A program made the position numbers and the translations under genes. From Cymbomonas tetramitiformis (Eukaryota > Chlorophyta > Pyramimonadophyceae > Pyramimonadales > Pyramimonadaceae): DNA of 64,000 nt. The stretch is taken from NCBI GenBank assembly GCA_001247695.2, contig LGRX02035154.1, forward strand, positions 27,998-91,997, written 5' to 3'. Positions within the stretch are counted from its first letter, which is position 1. Every line of letters starts with the position of its first letter. This document shows, in pieces, positions 45,701-57,600 of this stretch. The notes below the pieces were generated by a model. The model saw only the letters and a program-made list of their open reading frames with translations, was not told where the DNA came from and did no database searches.

Positions 45701-46878
45701 AGAATCCAGGACTCCGCGTCTCCCTTGAGCTTGTCCTGGACCTCGACGATGGACTCGAGGTCCTTCCAGGTTACCCGATTTGGTGGCGGGAACTGCGCCC
45801 TCAGTTGCTCCTTTACTCGTGTCTGGAAGATCTTAATGCGGAGGTTTTCTACGCAGTCCTCGATGAACGTACGCAGCTCCTCGTCGCTCAGCACCTTGCC
45901 AGTGTTGAGCTGCATCTCCCTGCGTTGACACATCTTCATGTACGTTAGCCCATCCTGCCCCACCTCATGTGGCTTCTGTGTCAACAGATCCACTTTCTCC
46001 TGTGTTCCTTTCATCATAAACTTCTTGTCAAGGGCAGCGATGAAACCCCTGAGCGCGTAGAAGTACTGAGTGTCACGGGTACCATCATGTCCCGTCAAGC
46101 CTTTCAGCGAAGTTCCATCAGTCAGGTAGTCGTTGGAAACTTCCCCTTGGGCGTCTTGGTCCGTCACTGGCCTCGCTATCACCCACGTGGTACCAGCATT
46201 CATTTCATTGAAGGGGGGCCTAGCACACGGGATAGTACCCTCGAGTGGGCCATGTTCACTAGTGTCTTTGAGGACTCGGTCCATATTGGAGGCCACTACA
46301 CCCCCTTTCTCATAATTCTCACGCCACCCGCTGAGAGTTTGCGAATTCTCGCCAGCCAGACATGCAGGGATGATGTCCCACAGATACTCAAAGTCAGGAG
46401 GTGTCTCTCTCAGGGCCTTGATCTGCGCCTCGGTGAGCGTGCCAGCCGCGGACCTGATCTTCCTTCTGATGTTGGCGTTGTGCTGCCGCACAAAATTCTC
46501 GCACATGTTGGCAAATTCCCTCAGGAATTTGGGACGGCGGTCTTCTTCCTTGGTGCCCGTGTAGATGGGCAGAGTGCCAAGGTTGACGCGCGTGGAGTCT
46601 GTGTACTCCATTTCCTCCTCGAATATTACCAACGGGTCCTGGACTTGGACCTGAGGTAGCACTGGCGCTTGGGGTTGGACCTGAGGTAGCACTGGTGCTT
46701 CGGCCTCAGGCTGGCCTCTGGCAGCCCCTTCCTCTTCTTCCAGCTCTGTGAAGTGCTGGCTCACCCGTATCGCTCTCTGGGTCTGCCTGTCTGCCCTTTG
46801 CTGCTTCTGCCGGTCAGTGCTGGACTCCGTTGCTACCTTTTCGGTGGTGAGGGATGCCGGTGTGAAAGCTCTTTTCAC
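42793..46878 (-). CDS. gag: Gag-protease polyprotein (1,361 codons)
   Basis: The frame opens at 46,893; the first called codon is GTG and the first ATG is codon 90 (46,611). Homology to the decayed gag begins before that ATG (QHFT), so a non-AUG start or a spliced leader is likely. Features: Gln/Pro repeats (APVLPQVQ, residues 61-80); a gag body with DYLTDGTSLKGLTGHDG and VTWKDLESIVEVQDKL; a zinc-knuckle-like C-x2-C-x5-H-x6-C at 487-503; acidic runs at about 795-825; a retropepsin-like aspartic protease with LLLDTGANCNIIP at about 929-941. The C-terminal 350 residues are unassigned. Gag forms the particle and the protease matures it. Placing the protease in gag rather than pol is a less common layout. 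Confidence 0.88.
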   Translation of the reverse strand: MKRAFTPASLTTEKVATESSTDRQKQQRADRQTQRAIRVSQHFTELEEEEGAARGQPEAEAPVLPQVQPQAPVLPQVQVQDPLVIFEEEMEYTDSTRVNLGTLPIYTGTKEEDRRPKFLREFANMCENFVRQHNANIRRKIRSAAGTLTEAQIKALRETPPDFEYLWDIIPACLAGENSQTLSGWRENYEKGGVVASNMDRVLKDTSEHGPLEGTIPCARPPFNEMNAGTTWVIARPVTDQDAQGEVSNDYLTDGTSLKGLTGHDGTRDTQYFYALRGFIAALDKKFMMKGTQEKVDLLTQKPHEVGQDGLTYMKMCQRREMQLNTGKVLSDEELRTFIEDCVENLRIKIFQTRVKEQLRAQFPPPNRVTWKDLESIVEVQDKLKGDAESWILTFLQEITRRCGCQYSTWEARQHGLDLKAIKNSIKKIESVGEGQPGELEGSRKAETPPSKKMKKEVNVAERAKKPSYNKTPPPAEGTRTSDKPKCLRCFGGGWHESDPEQCRSGYKHVKMPAGFHESRLGSSKWWDAENAALRMYNLRNRFKNSDWGILVTDWQQLSNDEKDKYRKQTPEDKQKSTTGNPEALKAEYQGMVAARKTASRAGSVRSQVLSEDEGSDEEPVAARVAERETHITVSHAQHRVSAGAATPSCSPTNVLSAMAEEMGEEALSDALNTLGLGELPEMLNKGVESELAAAPAVALGSTQRMRGFPVKTPEEYEADAQVPMAPAADEMQRKVQLMASMIKSLGAAFRKLAAGLVAEGRITAPRGVETLVELAEADQLPMAAASAADRQGSGEDNGDDSDEDDDCPGMESGDDSDEEEIPLDEMPEDMVEQPRKVRTTVRVTAAAATVQESYGVKDFSERGELHAGTMEAKAYELLKKKMLSGLTEEQLTAMAQVQPVCKLLNETLAQGMALMASGGLLMLYKALLLDTGANCNIIPIRTVNRLGLTIFDAETGARVARCDGSPAEFTKYCYVDVVLAAGTPYMTLHRLHAFVTFTNDTTWDFLVGTGPLKNVLKLTIDLYRGIATSEAAVSLGMREKVTLPLIELTPPADARSKRNEDPRVCLATEIFDDGATLARTLTPIFEDCALPPREAVPPDTRGEDRLALSGERCAPAPCAFLRNHPELVESLAGFLEDMRLRRFNQEEKEMLEARCQSMVDAGILRPGALMQIEVTGRVSLRAENSLFEPPAPGTAITNQMLGLLQATSRSQREANVATRGEWSSAEESAEVEPVTPASLATAQADPRYPDLTQEQEAESEADYKLASVQPWEGMAVNPWDWQDKESSWAQQRLYIDRTGYARLCTLCEDGNGSEVDAGFVQVKFPRCGEWKTILETELLWPDFTLVDQKVDKEAKVPSET

Positions 46879-46896
46879 TCCACACTTCCAAGCTTA

Positions 46897-47423
46897 CCAG
46901 TACGGATAAGTCCGTCCCTGGCTTCACCTTTCAGTGCTTCGCTCTAAGTAGCAATCACTGTGAGGACAATCTCGTTCATGAATGGTGTGCTGAGTCTTGT
47001 CTGTGCCTCGGCCCTGTCTTGTACTACTTCTCGCAGATGCTCAGCCGGGTTGCCTCAACCCTCGGTGTGCCCGGTCAGTACCACGACTCAGAAGAATGCC
47101 AGCATGGGTCAGGTTGCCGCAAAGATTGTTGTCGTGATAATGAACACTGACAACCCTGTTTCGCTCTACGCCCTCAGGCGTACCAGTACGGATGAATCCG
47201 TCCCTGGCTTTACCGTCGGGTGTTTCGCTCCAGCAGGATGTCACCTCCCGAAATAGCCCAGCATGCCATTCTCAACGCTGTAACCATAGTGGAAAATAGG
47301 CACACTGCTTCGCTCTGGTCGCTGTCGCTGTGCTTTGCAAGACTGATGAACTTCGAGTGCCACAACAGTCTGTTTCCCTCAACCTCTTCCAAGGCTTACC
47401 AGTACGGATAAGTCCGTCCCTGG
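46897..47423 (-). promoter_or_regulatory. Three leader hairpins of the intact element
   Basis: Hairpins at 46,897-46,921, 47,183-47,207 and 47,399-47,423. Each has an outer CCAG/CTGG stem and an inner ACGGA/TCCGT stem (extended to ACGGAT/ATCCGT in the middle copy), within larger repeats of about 220-290 bp. The decayed relative at 4.5 kb has the same arrangement with a different inner stem, so pairing rather than sequence is kept. They lie between LTR and gag on the transcript. Confidence 0.65.
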
Positions 47424-47513
47424 CATCACCATTCAGAAGTCTCGTTCTTCAGGACTGCTGTTGCACTTTCAGAATTACAGACGACATGTCTGTAATGCGG
47501 CACATTTTTGTTT

Positions 47514-47993
47514 TGAAAAAGACTGTTAATTACAGTTCTGACACTATCGCACACGAGCAAGTTCCACAAAAGTATATCTTTACAAGCAGAAGAATGCTAT
47601 ATCTTACAAATCATATCATAACACTGCTGTTTTCGCGGTCTAAGCGAGTCCTTGTTATTTTCGGAATCACTGTTACGAAGGCAAAACAAAAATGAGCGTC
47701 TGCCTCACACTTCCACGCCGCCCTATATCTCTTCTCGCTGTCTCCGGAACACTGTCACCAACTGTCTCTCCGCTGTCACAACTTGTCAGGCTACAGTCAC
47801 CAACTGTCTTGACTAGCTCGTAACCTGTACTGCGCTAGTCACAAGGTGTAACACCCATCCGTACTTCCGTACCATATCACTGCTATAACCGCTCGCGCGT
47901 ATCGTACTGCGCGTGTTATATGTTCGTCACAGAGACTACTGTCCCAAGTGTCACAACCCGGCTAAGGTACACGACAAGCCGCGGTTTGTGACA
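47514..47993 (-). repeat. 5' LTR (480 bp)
   Basis: Same length and ends as the left LTR. The promoter for the element should lie within it, but I cannot point to a TATA box with confidence. The usual Met-tRNA primer site (TGGTATCAGAG) is not found next to its inner end, so the primer is unknown. Confidence 0.93.
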
Positions 47994-47997
47994 TTTA

Positions 47998-50900
47998 GAG
48001 AAAACGTCTGCATAGCCAGCCGGTACTTTTCGCCAACAACGGACGAGACGGAGCCAATCCGTCTACGATGGACCGATTCCGTTTTTCGCCAGGCACTGTC
48101 TCCGATGGATCCTTAAAAGTTCTGCAATCGACACTCCCCGTCTCCGATGGAGTTGAAAATTTAGGTTCCGTCTCTCTGCGGTGCGTCGGAGCCCAAATTC
48201 TGGAGGCTCCGACGTGTCCCGGATCCAAAGGAGACGAAACGATCCAGTAGGCTCCTGCTCTGTTAACCCGGATTTTGGCCCACTCCTCACTATCAGGCCA
48301 GTTCGCAGTGAGCCTTGTAAAAACAATCGAAAACTCTTCCAACAAAACAAATCGCCTACTATACTGGATGCCATAAGATATGCAAGCATATGCAGCATAA
48401 ATTCGTCGAACTAAAGTTCGTGTAAAACTTTATCCGAGTTTTAGATCCTGCATCACTGTCATATGCTCCCATGAATTGTATTAAACATTTCCCTTTTATA
48501 CCGAACGAGGATAACGGTTGTTCAAAACAGCTTTGACGTAGCCTGTAAAAACGCGTGTTTCACTTTTTTGCAATTTTTAACAATTCAAAACCTTCGTGTT
48601 TCAACGTTAGCTTCCAGTAAGTGTCGTGCAGACGTGCCATTTAAGAGCACGCCAACCACGTTCAAGGAGGATAATTCAGTTTTGGAAGCAAGCGCATGAA
48701 AAGGACACTCGTCTTTCGTGTTGACAGGGGATTCTGCAAGAGATTCTGAAAGATGACGACAGAATGCCAAGCTCAACACCCTGTGCAAATCGCATCCCCA
48801 CCAGTAACCTTGTCACTACACCCACCACATACGCTTTGAAGTCCTGCAGAAACGGAAGAACTTAGAACTATGATAACCCACATGAGGGGTTTGCGTTGCA
48901 CAAAAGAATGCATCTCTCATTACCTAAGCTTCGGGCATGACATTGTACAAGCTCGAAGCGTTCGCACGGAGGCTCGAGTGCCACCCAAGTTCAGGTCGGT
49001 CAGCTTCGGTGTCCGGATCATCAAGTCAGCAATATCTGTTTCCAGCACACACCACAATGTGCCATCGACCACCATCCTGCGTCTTCGAGCATCTTTCCAA
49101 TGTGCAAGACATCTTCAGATATCACAAGTGGGAAGTCCGAAGAGGGGATCCGACTTTAGTTTGACAAGAGATCGTCTTCGAGCATCTTTCCAGTGTGCAA
49201 GACACTTTCAGACTCAAATAGGCACAGACATATGCACAGATACTCTTTTCAGCTCTGAGATAATGCGGTTCCCTCTCGCTGAGCAAGTGACGCCAAGCAG
49301 ACATACCTTGATCCATGAGATTCGTACAGCCCCACAAGCATAGCTTCTTGAGGTCTCTCAAGACGAAGTCAGGAATTATTCTCAGAGATGTTGCTGTCAC
49401 AAAGGTACATCCCCACCTATACACCCGCGGAAGGGCATCCTTCAGGCTCCCCCCCTATACACCCGCGGAAGGGCATCCTTCAGGCTCCCCCCCTATACAC
49501 CCGCGGTTGGGCTTCCGTTCCCCCATTTGTCTTCATTCACCGAGTGACAATGCCACCGCACAGAAAGCATGCGCCTGCACAAGTAGCATCTCCTTCATAA
49601 ACTCAAGTTCTGGTATGGAGCCACAGTGGTCTAGCAGGAACAAGAATTTCGCCAAAGGCCTGTTTCAGTAGGGCGCAAGTATGCACATTTCATTTGCTGG
49701 GTCGAATGGCGTGAGAATCGCTGCCTGTGAGGGAGCATATAACAATACTAGATGAAGGCTGTGCTGGTTCACTAACTATCAGTCAAAGTGACGAGTTACA
49801 CAGATGTTCGAAAATTCTCTACTCTGCTTCTATTCCGTAACACAAACGGATGAGCAGATTGTTGAGAATTAGCGTGCTCGGGTCAGTTTGAACGCAGATT
49901 TGTTGTCATCGGGTTCTCACATGTCAAGAGTCAGACACGACGATTGCAACGTAGTGATAATAAAATTCCTTAGCCTCTCCACGTCCCAGTGAAGAGCACC
50001 TGCGAAAAAGCACGTGGCACACGCTCGCGGGTCCCTTAGGCGGGTGAGACATGATACTGGCGTAAGGTTTCACCGGGCTTCGTGCAGGATGGCGACCTGC
50101 AAGTGAGAGATGTCGACGATGTCGGGAGCCCTCAGCAGACGCAGCATGAAATCGTTTAGAAACCTGCGATATGAAGGCGGACGCTCGAATTTGAAAGCAC
50201 GACGACCGAGCACCAGAGTAAAGTTCATAAGAAAATAGTAGTCAAGGTGTACTGTCAAAATCGGCATCACAGCGTTGACTGCATAATCAAGATATCCTCT
50301 GCGGGTCAAATAATGCAAGGAACTTGATGCCTTTGCAGTATTTTCACTGACGCTCCTGCTTATTTACTTTGTACGTGAGAAGAAGCGGCGACGTGAAGGA
50401 ATCGAGTTACACGTGGACAAAATAACCAAATTCGTCTGCTACCCTGAACTTTATCTCGGCAACCACGAAACTAGTTGACTTTCACAATACTTGGTTGCCG
50501 TTTGCTTTCGCTTACCAAACACACAGTTGCCACATCTTTAAAGGCAGTGATATGCCCCAGTATTCTCCCGATGATATCCGTCGGGATGTCACCAAAACAT
50601 ACGGCGTTAGCACTTGGCAACTCCATGAAAAATATTTCTTCAGTAGATGGGGGAATCCAACAAAAATTTCAACACACTGCTGGACCTACAGTATCCTATT
50701 GAGTTCACAGACCGAGACCTGCGGTAGAAAAATCGTGGAGACTGGAGATGGATGGAGAGGGACGAGAAAACGACAAACGGGGAGAGAGATTTTGACGATC
50801 GACAGGTCAGGATCGATTTTCGATAAATCGGACTGTCTGGATCGGCTCATAGCTCTCGAGCTGAAAACCAAGTATGCAAGACCAACAGATGACAGTCAGA

Positions 50901-51248
50901 GTGACGACGTGAGTGACTGACGTGAGTGACACGAGTAGCTTGCTCTTGTAACAGCTAGCGTAGGAAGATTTAGATCAGATAGGATATACAACTTTTTAAA
51001 ACTCTACAATATTGTATAGCAACTTGATGCGGATATAGAGCTCCCGATACGACATACATATATGACTCACACGAGTGCAAGTCAACGGTCAGCATCCGGG
51101 CCTGATGCTGTACAAAACTCCACGAGATGCTTTGCCGTACGGGCAGCTTATAAGCATTAGCATTTTGAGACCACCGGAAAGGTCCAAGTGGCGAGGAGTC
51201 CCATGTTGTGGTGTACGTGACGCAGTAGGGTTATTCCGTGACTAAAGG
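47998..51248. other. Right flank of the retrotransposon; no confident gene
   Basis: Short frames only. A 141-codon plus-strand frame at 50,495-50,920 (YSPDDIRRDVTKTYGVSTWQ) lacks an ATG at its start, and I do not recognise it. A 91-bp spaced duplication (cgtcttcgagcatctttcca) lies at about 49,079 and 49,170. The promoter of the glycoside hydrolase must lie at the right end. Confidence 0.4.
49412..49525. repeat. 38-bp tandem repeat, about 2.5 copies
   Basis: ctatacacccgcggaagggc plus atccttcaggctcccccc repeats, the last copy diverging after cccgcgg. Confidence 0.9.
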
Positions 51249-53100
51249 ATGTTTCAGCACGCATTTCTCGTCCTTTTCATTGGTTGCGCACACGGTGAAG
51301 TCGTCGACACCTCAAAATGGCTTGGGGCAGAGTACACTCCGGCACGGGCGAGTAACACTCTCTGGTGGTGGAACTTCGACGAGTATGAAGATGACGTCCT
51401 TCTCGAGCTGGAAGCTGCCCGGAGGCACTTCGGTTACACTACTTTGCGCATGTTCCTACACCCGCTTTTGTACGAAGCCGACGACGTCGCTTTTATATCC
51501 AATATCACCCGCTTTGTAGAAATCGCCGAGACAAAGGATATGCGAGTAGGCTTTGTCTTTTTCGACGACTGCTTCGCTCATGAGGGGGCAGATCTGAACG
51601 AACCGTGTCTGCCAAGCCGAGATCCTGTGCAATCCGGGTGTGAGGTCGGCTCTTTTGGACAAAGCCAATGTTGCATGAATTGCTGGGTCGCGAGTCCTCA
51701 AGACAAAGATCGTGACCCCTCCGACGTTGACCGTTATCGTCCATACGTGACGACCATCGTGAGTGCCTTCAAAAACGATCCCCGAGTCTTGTGGTGGGAA
51801 ATATTCAATGAGCCAAACGAAGCAAGCTCTTTTTCTTTGACACTGCGAAGCGCCGCTTATTCGTGGGCCAAAGCCGTTCACCCCACCCAGCCCGTCATCT
51901 CCTGCTGGGATGACAACGACGCCACGGACATCATCGACCATCATTCCTACTCCGGAAACTTCATTGAAATGTCCAAAGCCACGTATTCCGACCCCTTGAA
52001 AAGCGCCTTCATCACAGAGAGTGGCTGCCGCTGGTATCGCACACTCGATAAAGACGCTGGGTCCCCCTTGAACGTGGTGAACTGGCTGAATTTCTTACTC
52101 GAGGAGCGCAAACGCAGGCGCTCTGCCGTTCCGTTTGTCCCGGGGGTGATGTTCGCCTGGGAATTGATGGTTGGGTATGCTCCTCTTCTGTATCTCCTTG
52201 AAAGTTTATGGATTCACTTGATTTTCTCTTAAAAACCCTACGTTCCATGTACCTCGCTCAATCTTCATGGCCTGTGTCGATGTCCGCAGGAACGTCAACA
52301 CCCGCTTTCAGTGGGAAGATCCAGCTGGTCTCACTCCCGAGCCGCCGATCCCTTGGTGTGGCAGCTTGTTCCCCGATGGCACACCAGTCTCTTACACGGA
52401 GGCCGCAATAATCCGAGAATACATCACTCTCCAAATGAACACGTCGCACAGGGCATCGGAGACGAAGGGTGCAGTCACTTACGTGGATACGTTCCTGAGC
52501 AAGGAGCAAGTGCTGCAGAATGACCAGTGGCTTGATCTCACAGCCTCCGCCGCTCGATACACGCCGCCAGGAGTCGGCCCCGTGCAAGACGCCCTCTTGG
52601 AGGTGTCGCTTTGGCCGACAAGTGTTGTGGCTGGTGCGACAGTTATGCTGCGTGCAAGTGTGCAGGACGGGGAGGGCTGCCGTGGGTATAATGTGACGGT
52701 GTCGAAGAGCCGCATTGTGGTATGGAGGCAGAATCCGGAAAGAGGGGGGCGAGTGGAGTTAGGGAGTGTAAAGATTGCGGCAAGAGGTGGGCTCTTCACC
52801 AATGCGTGGAACTTGCTGAGGATCCACATCGAGAACAGCACAGTGAGGGTGTGGCTCAACCCGCAATATCAAGATACGAAGCGGGTGGTAGACGGGCGCC
52901 ATTTCAAGACGGTGCCCCTTGCACCGCTTTTGACAGTTGAAGACAATGCAACATCAACTTTTCCCGGGATAATTTGGCTGGATGCAACTCTCGATCCACA
53001 GCTTCCAGCCAACGAGACAGTTTTGAGATTGGACTATTTTTCCATACTCCCTGCTTCTCAATACCACCCACCTTCCAAGAATATGGAACAAGTATTTTGA
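51249..53100 (+). CDS. Secreted glycoside hydrolase, clan GH-A (GH5-like), with C-terminal lectin-like domain
   Basis: Two exons, 51,249-52,174 and 52,290-53,100. The 115-bp intron (gtatgc...tccgcag) joins in phase 2 to give 578 residues. It starts at the first ATG with a signal peptide (MFQHAFLVLFIGCAHG). The TIM-barrel catalytic domain spans about residues 20-345, with acid/base Glu188 in WWEIFNEPN and nucleophile Glu257 in AFITESGCRW, and the barrel end at VMFAWELMVG and FPDGTPVSYTEAA. Several cysteines (CFAHEG...CCMNCW) fit an extracellular protein. The C-terminal 220 residues form a beta-rich region (LEVSLWPTSVVAGATVMLRA, NLLRIHIENSTVRVWLNPQY) resembling laminin-G/DUF1080-type jelly rolls that often bind sugar. 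It would cut a beta-linked polysaccharide outside the cell; the exact substrate is not readable. Confidence 0.83.
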
Positions 53101-54699
53101 ACTGTGGTGAACTTAGATTGTTTGGATACATGGCCGCAGATTCGTGCTATGCTTTCGGGGAACACTGCCGCGTCCACTGCTTCCCTAGTCGCTGCGAGAT
53201 AGACTTTGATGCCTCTGCCGGTTGACATCCCTTCTGATTCATAAGGAGAAAATGATTTCCCTAGGAACATTTCCTTACTTCAGAATTTCGAAGCACTTTT
53301 AAGGAGTGGTTGTTCTCGGCTATCGGTGATTAAATCATATACTAAATTAAAATATAATGCTAATAATTCATATGGTATAATATGGCGCGCGGTCGCGTAT
53401 AAGTGTCACAGATAAAATCGATGCCAAAACAACCGTTCTGCACTGTGATGTATTGTGGTAAAATCAGTACCTTATTACATAGTTGCGTGCAGGCCGGATC
53501 GGCTGCCGCGCGAGAATGTGGCATGAAGTATAATGCGCCTTTGGTATGTTATTGGCATGCAAAGCTGCGGAGTGCAAAATTTGGCATTACATGCTGCAGA
53601 TCGTAAAGTGTTTAATAATACTAAAACTCTGCTTGCAATGCTTACATGACTATCAATACAGGAGAATGATGGTAACGCGATACATAGTGTGCTCTGCCTA
53701 CACCAGTTATTGTTTCATACTTATAGCTAGATTATTACATCTGCCTTCATGTGCTTACCGGGTATTCTGTACCACGGATGCTACGATTTCTCTCCAAATG
53801 TGTTCCTTTTGACCCAACCGCTATCTTCGGAGATATTGATACCAGACAGCCTCACTGGATACCCATGCCATGCGCAGCCATGTGTTAAACTTCTCTGCAT
53901 GCATCAAAGAAAAAAGAAAAAACCACGCCTTGTTGGGCGTGTGAGTAAATTAATTTCCCAGGCCCTACTCTAGGCCTAGACAAGTTACTAGAGGTGCAGA
54001 TAAGTTAATTACTTCTCCTATGGCTACGTGTGTGCACACGAATTGCTAGTTTATCACTAGTTAGCACTAAGATGGGGAAGGATGCTTCTATTACATGCGC
54101 AACAGTTGCTCCCACTCCGATCCGGCTGCTGCCTCTTTTGCGTGGGCAAAGGATTCTATTTGTCGATCTGTTTCCGGCAGTCTTGCCCCCCCTGCTTATT
54201 TATTTATCGGTGCAGAGTCCGATGATACCGCTGAGGATTTTCTTACTTTCCCCACTGCAGCCCGCTGCAAGAGATCCAGCTATAAAAACCTTTTCAGGAA
54301 AAGTGGGTCTCGTGCGCGGCGCGATCCTCTTTAATCTTCTCCACCGGGATGTTAATATCTTATCACACCTTATAGGCTATTGTGAACTAGTGTCGATAAC
54401 TGAGAGAGGGGGCGTCTTTCGATGCCAGCTGTCGCAGCTAGCTAGCGACATGCGCACTAATGCATGCATATCTTTCCTGCCACCATTTCAATAAGAAAGT
54501 ATACTTGTGGTCACGACACACACATTCTCTCCATATGGACTTACATATCATTTCATTATATAACTGTCGGGTATCGATGGCAAAACCGCCAGAAGCTATA
54601 ACATTTTAGCGCCGAGTCGTGACACAAAATAGCCGGACTTGATAATCTAAACAGATGATGGCAGCTCAACGTGTAGATAACATCAGCACCTATTTCACG
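53101..54699. other. Intergenic region between two convergent genes
   Basis: Moderately AT-rich, with no frame that carries a motif. It should hold the 3' UTRs of the glycoside hydrolase (plus) and RRP5 (minus). No repeat array is seen. Confidence 0.5.
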
Positions 54700-57600
54700 T
54701 TACAGGTTGTCCTCTGCATATTTCATGGCTTTTTCCTTCACAAGGTCCACATGCTCCTCGTCGCCATGCGCTCGCTCGTACTCCAAATATTTCTTGAAGA
54801 GTGACTGCATTCGACAGCATCTCCCCTCAAAATGACGACTCGTCACTTACCCATCCAAGAACCTTCAACCACATGGATTGGTATATAATATATATGGCGC
54901 AAAAATGTTTAACAGTTATCCTCCTTTGCCATACTATCTGCTGATTTACAAAGACCCCTCTCCCTCCTCAAAGCCGCCCTTTGACCTCATTGTCCCTGCC
55001 CTGGCCTGCGACCTATCTGATGACCAACTGGGCCCCCTTGAGATAGAGAGAGAGGAGAGTGCATTCCCTCTCTCTCAATATCCTTGTCCCTCTGGACTGT
55101 CTTAACCGCATCAGGAGACCGCTCTGGTGCATCTCCAGTCATTGGGTCCAAGACTACTGCTCGGGTCAAGGGGAGGAAAGCAGGGGAGGAGAGCGGGATG
55201 GATTTGTTTCGGCGCATATGGGGGCTTTTTGGTCCCCCTCGCCTGATTAGAGGCAAGCTTGCCTCTAGCCCGTGCGTGCATATTGGCATAACTAACCCCC
55301 CACAAGGTCCCTTATCATAGCCCCGTCTGCACCGCTGCAACCCAATCGGCAGTGCTGCCCACACGCTCTGAGAGCTAAGGTAAGCCCGTGCTTTAAGTAT
55401 CAGGCACAAACGCCTGATCGACTTGTTGGTCCCTCGGGTGGCCGCGGGTTGGAGCATGCCCCGCACCTTCATGCGGCGCGGAGAGAGCTTCATGGCGGTC
55501 ACGCGCTCGAAGAGGGTACGCACGCGCTCAGCCTCCCCGTACTTCACCTCTTGGTCGATGTACACATTCCAAAGGTCGACTCGCTTTGGATAATTCTGCA
55601 GCACAGCCTGCGCCACTCCTCCCCAAAGGCATGTTTAAGTTGCTTCGGAGCATTCTGCAGCACAGCCTGCGCCACTTTTCCCAAAGGCGTGCTTAAGTTG
55701 CTTCGGAGCATTCTGCAGCACAGCCTGCGCCACTCCTCCCAAAGGCATGCTTAAGTTGCACTGCAGCCACCTGCGCCACTCTTCCCAAAGGCATGCGCTT
55801 GGGCATTCTGCAGCACAGCCTGCGCCCTCCCAAGGCATGCTTACGTTGCTTCGAAGCATTCTGCAGTACCATCCTGCCCCACCCCCCCCTAAACAGTCTC
55901 CGCTTCCCCGTGTTAAGAGTGAGAGGCGACACTTTCAGCATGTGCCGCAAGCCGAGGTGTGGCTCCGGATGGAACAAGTGCGCGGAAGAGGGCGCCTCGG
56001 TGAAAGGGTTGGGCCAACGACGGAGCGAGATTGGCCACCTCAAATATTCCCCGGCCGCGCTCTTGTTGGCCAATCTTGAATTCTAATAAACCAGCTTGCG
56101 ATATGACCTGCGCCACATGCACTCCCCCCTCCCCCCATCACCCCCAGAGGCGCACAGATTCCCTTTCGGCCGCTTTTGGGCCGTTGATGGTGTGTGGTGC
56201 ATGGTGCCCATAGTGTGTGGCGTGCGTGGCGTGGTGTCCATGTGCCCCACGGGTTAACAAAGCGAGCGGAGGCTCATGTAAACGCGGGATTGGCCGTGGT
56301 GCATGGTCAGACAGCGTGCTCGGGGAACGTCAATCGACAGGATCGACAGGAGCCGCGCAACCCATCACCAGGGCGACGTTGAAATATGGAGAGGAGGATG
56401 CCGCGTCGAGGATTGCGGAGAAGGAGGCGCGCCTTCACGTGCTTGCGGCGCGGCAAGGACTGCAAGGAGCGGTCCAGAACCTTTTGCGCGGCGTCCGGCT
56501 TATTGCGATGCAGCAGGTGCGCCACGTGCCTGAGCCACACCTGCTTGTCCCCACGCCCCATGTTTTCCATGCCTCCCCGTGACACATGGCCGTCCCCCCG
56601 TCCTCCAACATGGGGGCGCGCAGGCGCTACCACTGACGCGTGGTGGCAGGGCCGTCAGAACGCAAAGACGTGCACAGACTGTGGAAATGTTCAATGTCCA
56701 ATGCACAGAGAGCCAAAGAAGTCCGCATCCCTCAGGGGGGCAGACACGCCCTCCTGCCTGAAGGAGAGAGGTCAAACACTCCATAGCGCTCCAGGGCATC
56801 GGAGCCTGAGGTGGCCGATGAGGTGGCCGATGAGGTGGCCGATGAGGTGGCCGATGAGATGGCCGATGAGGTGGCCGGGTTGATACGCAGCCGCCAGCAT
56901 ATGGCCAGTGCAGGCAAGTAGGTGAGGAGGAGGGGCAGGAGCGTGGCTCGCACGGTGGGTGTGGGTAGGGAGGCTGCAGGGCGCACCTTGGCACTGGAGG
57001 GGAATTTGCTAGTGGCAGATCGGAGGAGTTGCTCGGCCTGCAGGTGCTTCTCCGTGCGCTCGTAGATCCCCACGAGGCCGAGGTGCAGCTTCTTGCCGTC
57101 TGTCGCATTCAGGCCCTTCTTGAAAGTGGCCGCCACCGCCTCCTGTATGGATCACGCCGCATCATCGACGCACAGTGCCGTACCGTCGATGATGCACCTC
57201 GGGTGACTCGCATCAGGGGGCAGGGGTGTGGTATCTAGGTGGCTCCCGCATCAGGGGAGGCAGGGGTGTGGTCAAAATTGTCTCGGGTGGCTCGCGTCAG
57301 AGACAGGTGTGAGTCAAAGTATCTCGGGTGGTTAACGCAGAGCGGGGTGTGGTCAAAGTGTCCTCCCGGGTGGCTGTCAGGGGGCAGGGTGTGGTCAAAA
57401 GGCCTCAGATGGCTGCATCAGGGGGCAGGGGTGTGGAGTCCAGTATCTAGGGTGGCTCGCATCAGGGAGCAGGGTGTGGTCAAAAAGTGCATCTCGGGTG
57501 GCTGCATCAGGGAGCAGGGTGTGGTCAAAGTATCTCAGGGTGGCTGCATCAGGGGGCAGGGAGTCAGCAGTCAAAGAAGTACCTCAGGTGGTTAGCATCA

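Larger units (their letters stand above)
32515..47993 (-). mobile_element. Large Ty3-like LTR retrotransposon encoding two methyltransferase-type domains
   Basis: LTR to LTR is 15,479 bp, transcribed on the minus strand. Order 5' to 3': LTR (47,993-47,514), leader with three hairpins, gag-protease (46,878-42,793), ORF2 (42,708-42,388), ORF3 (42,404-41,268), ORF4 (41,260-40,358), pol (about 40,226-33,252), LTR (32,994-32,515). Integrase after RNase H places it in the Ty3 order. No stop or frameshift breaks the long ORFs, and the LTRs are nearly identical, so it appears young and possibly active. It is about two to three times the usual Ty3 length, owing to the accessory ORFs and the extra domains in pol. 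Confidence 0.9.

Noticed and set aside
34000..46900. Many plus-strand frames of 60-280 codons opposite the retrotransposon
   Set aside because: They are antisense shadows of the long gag and pol frames, without motifs.
50495..50920. 141-codon frame as a gene
   Set aside because: It begins with TTG, has no recognisable domain, and no splice partner was found; left as unassigned.
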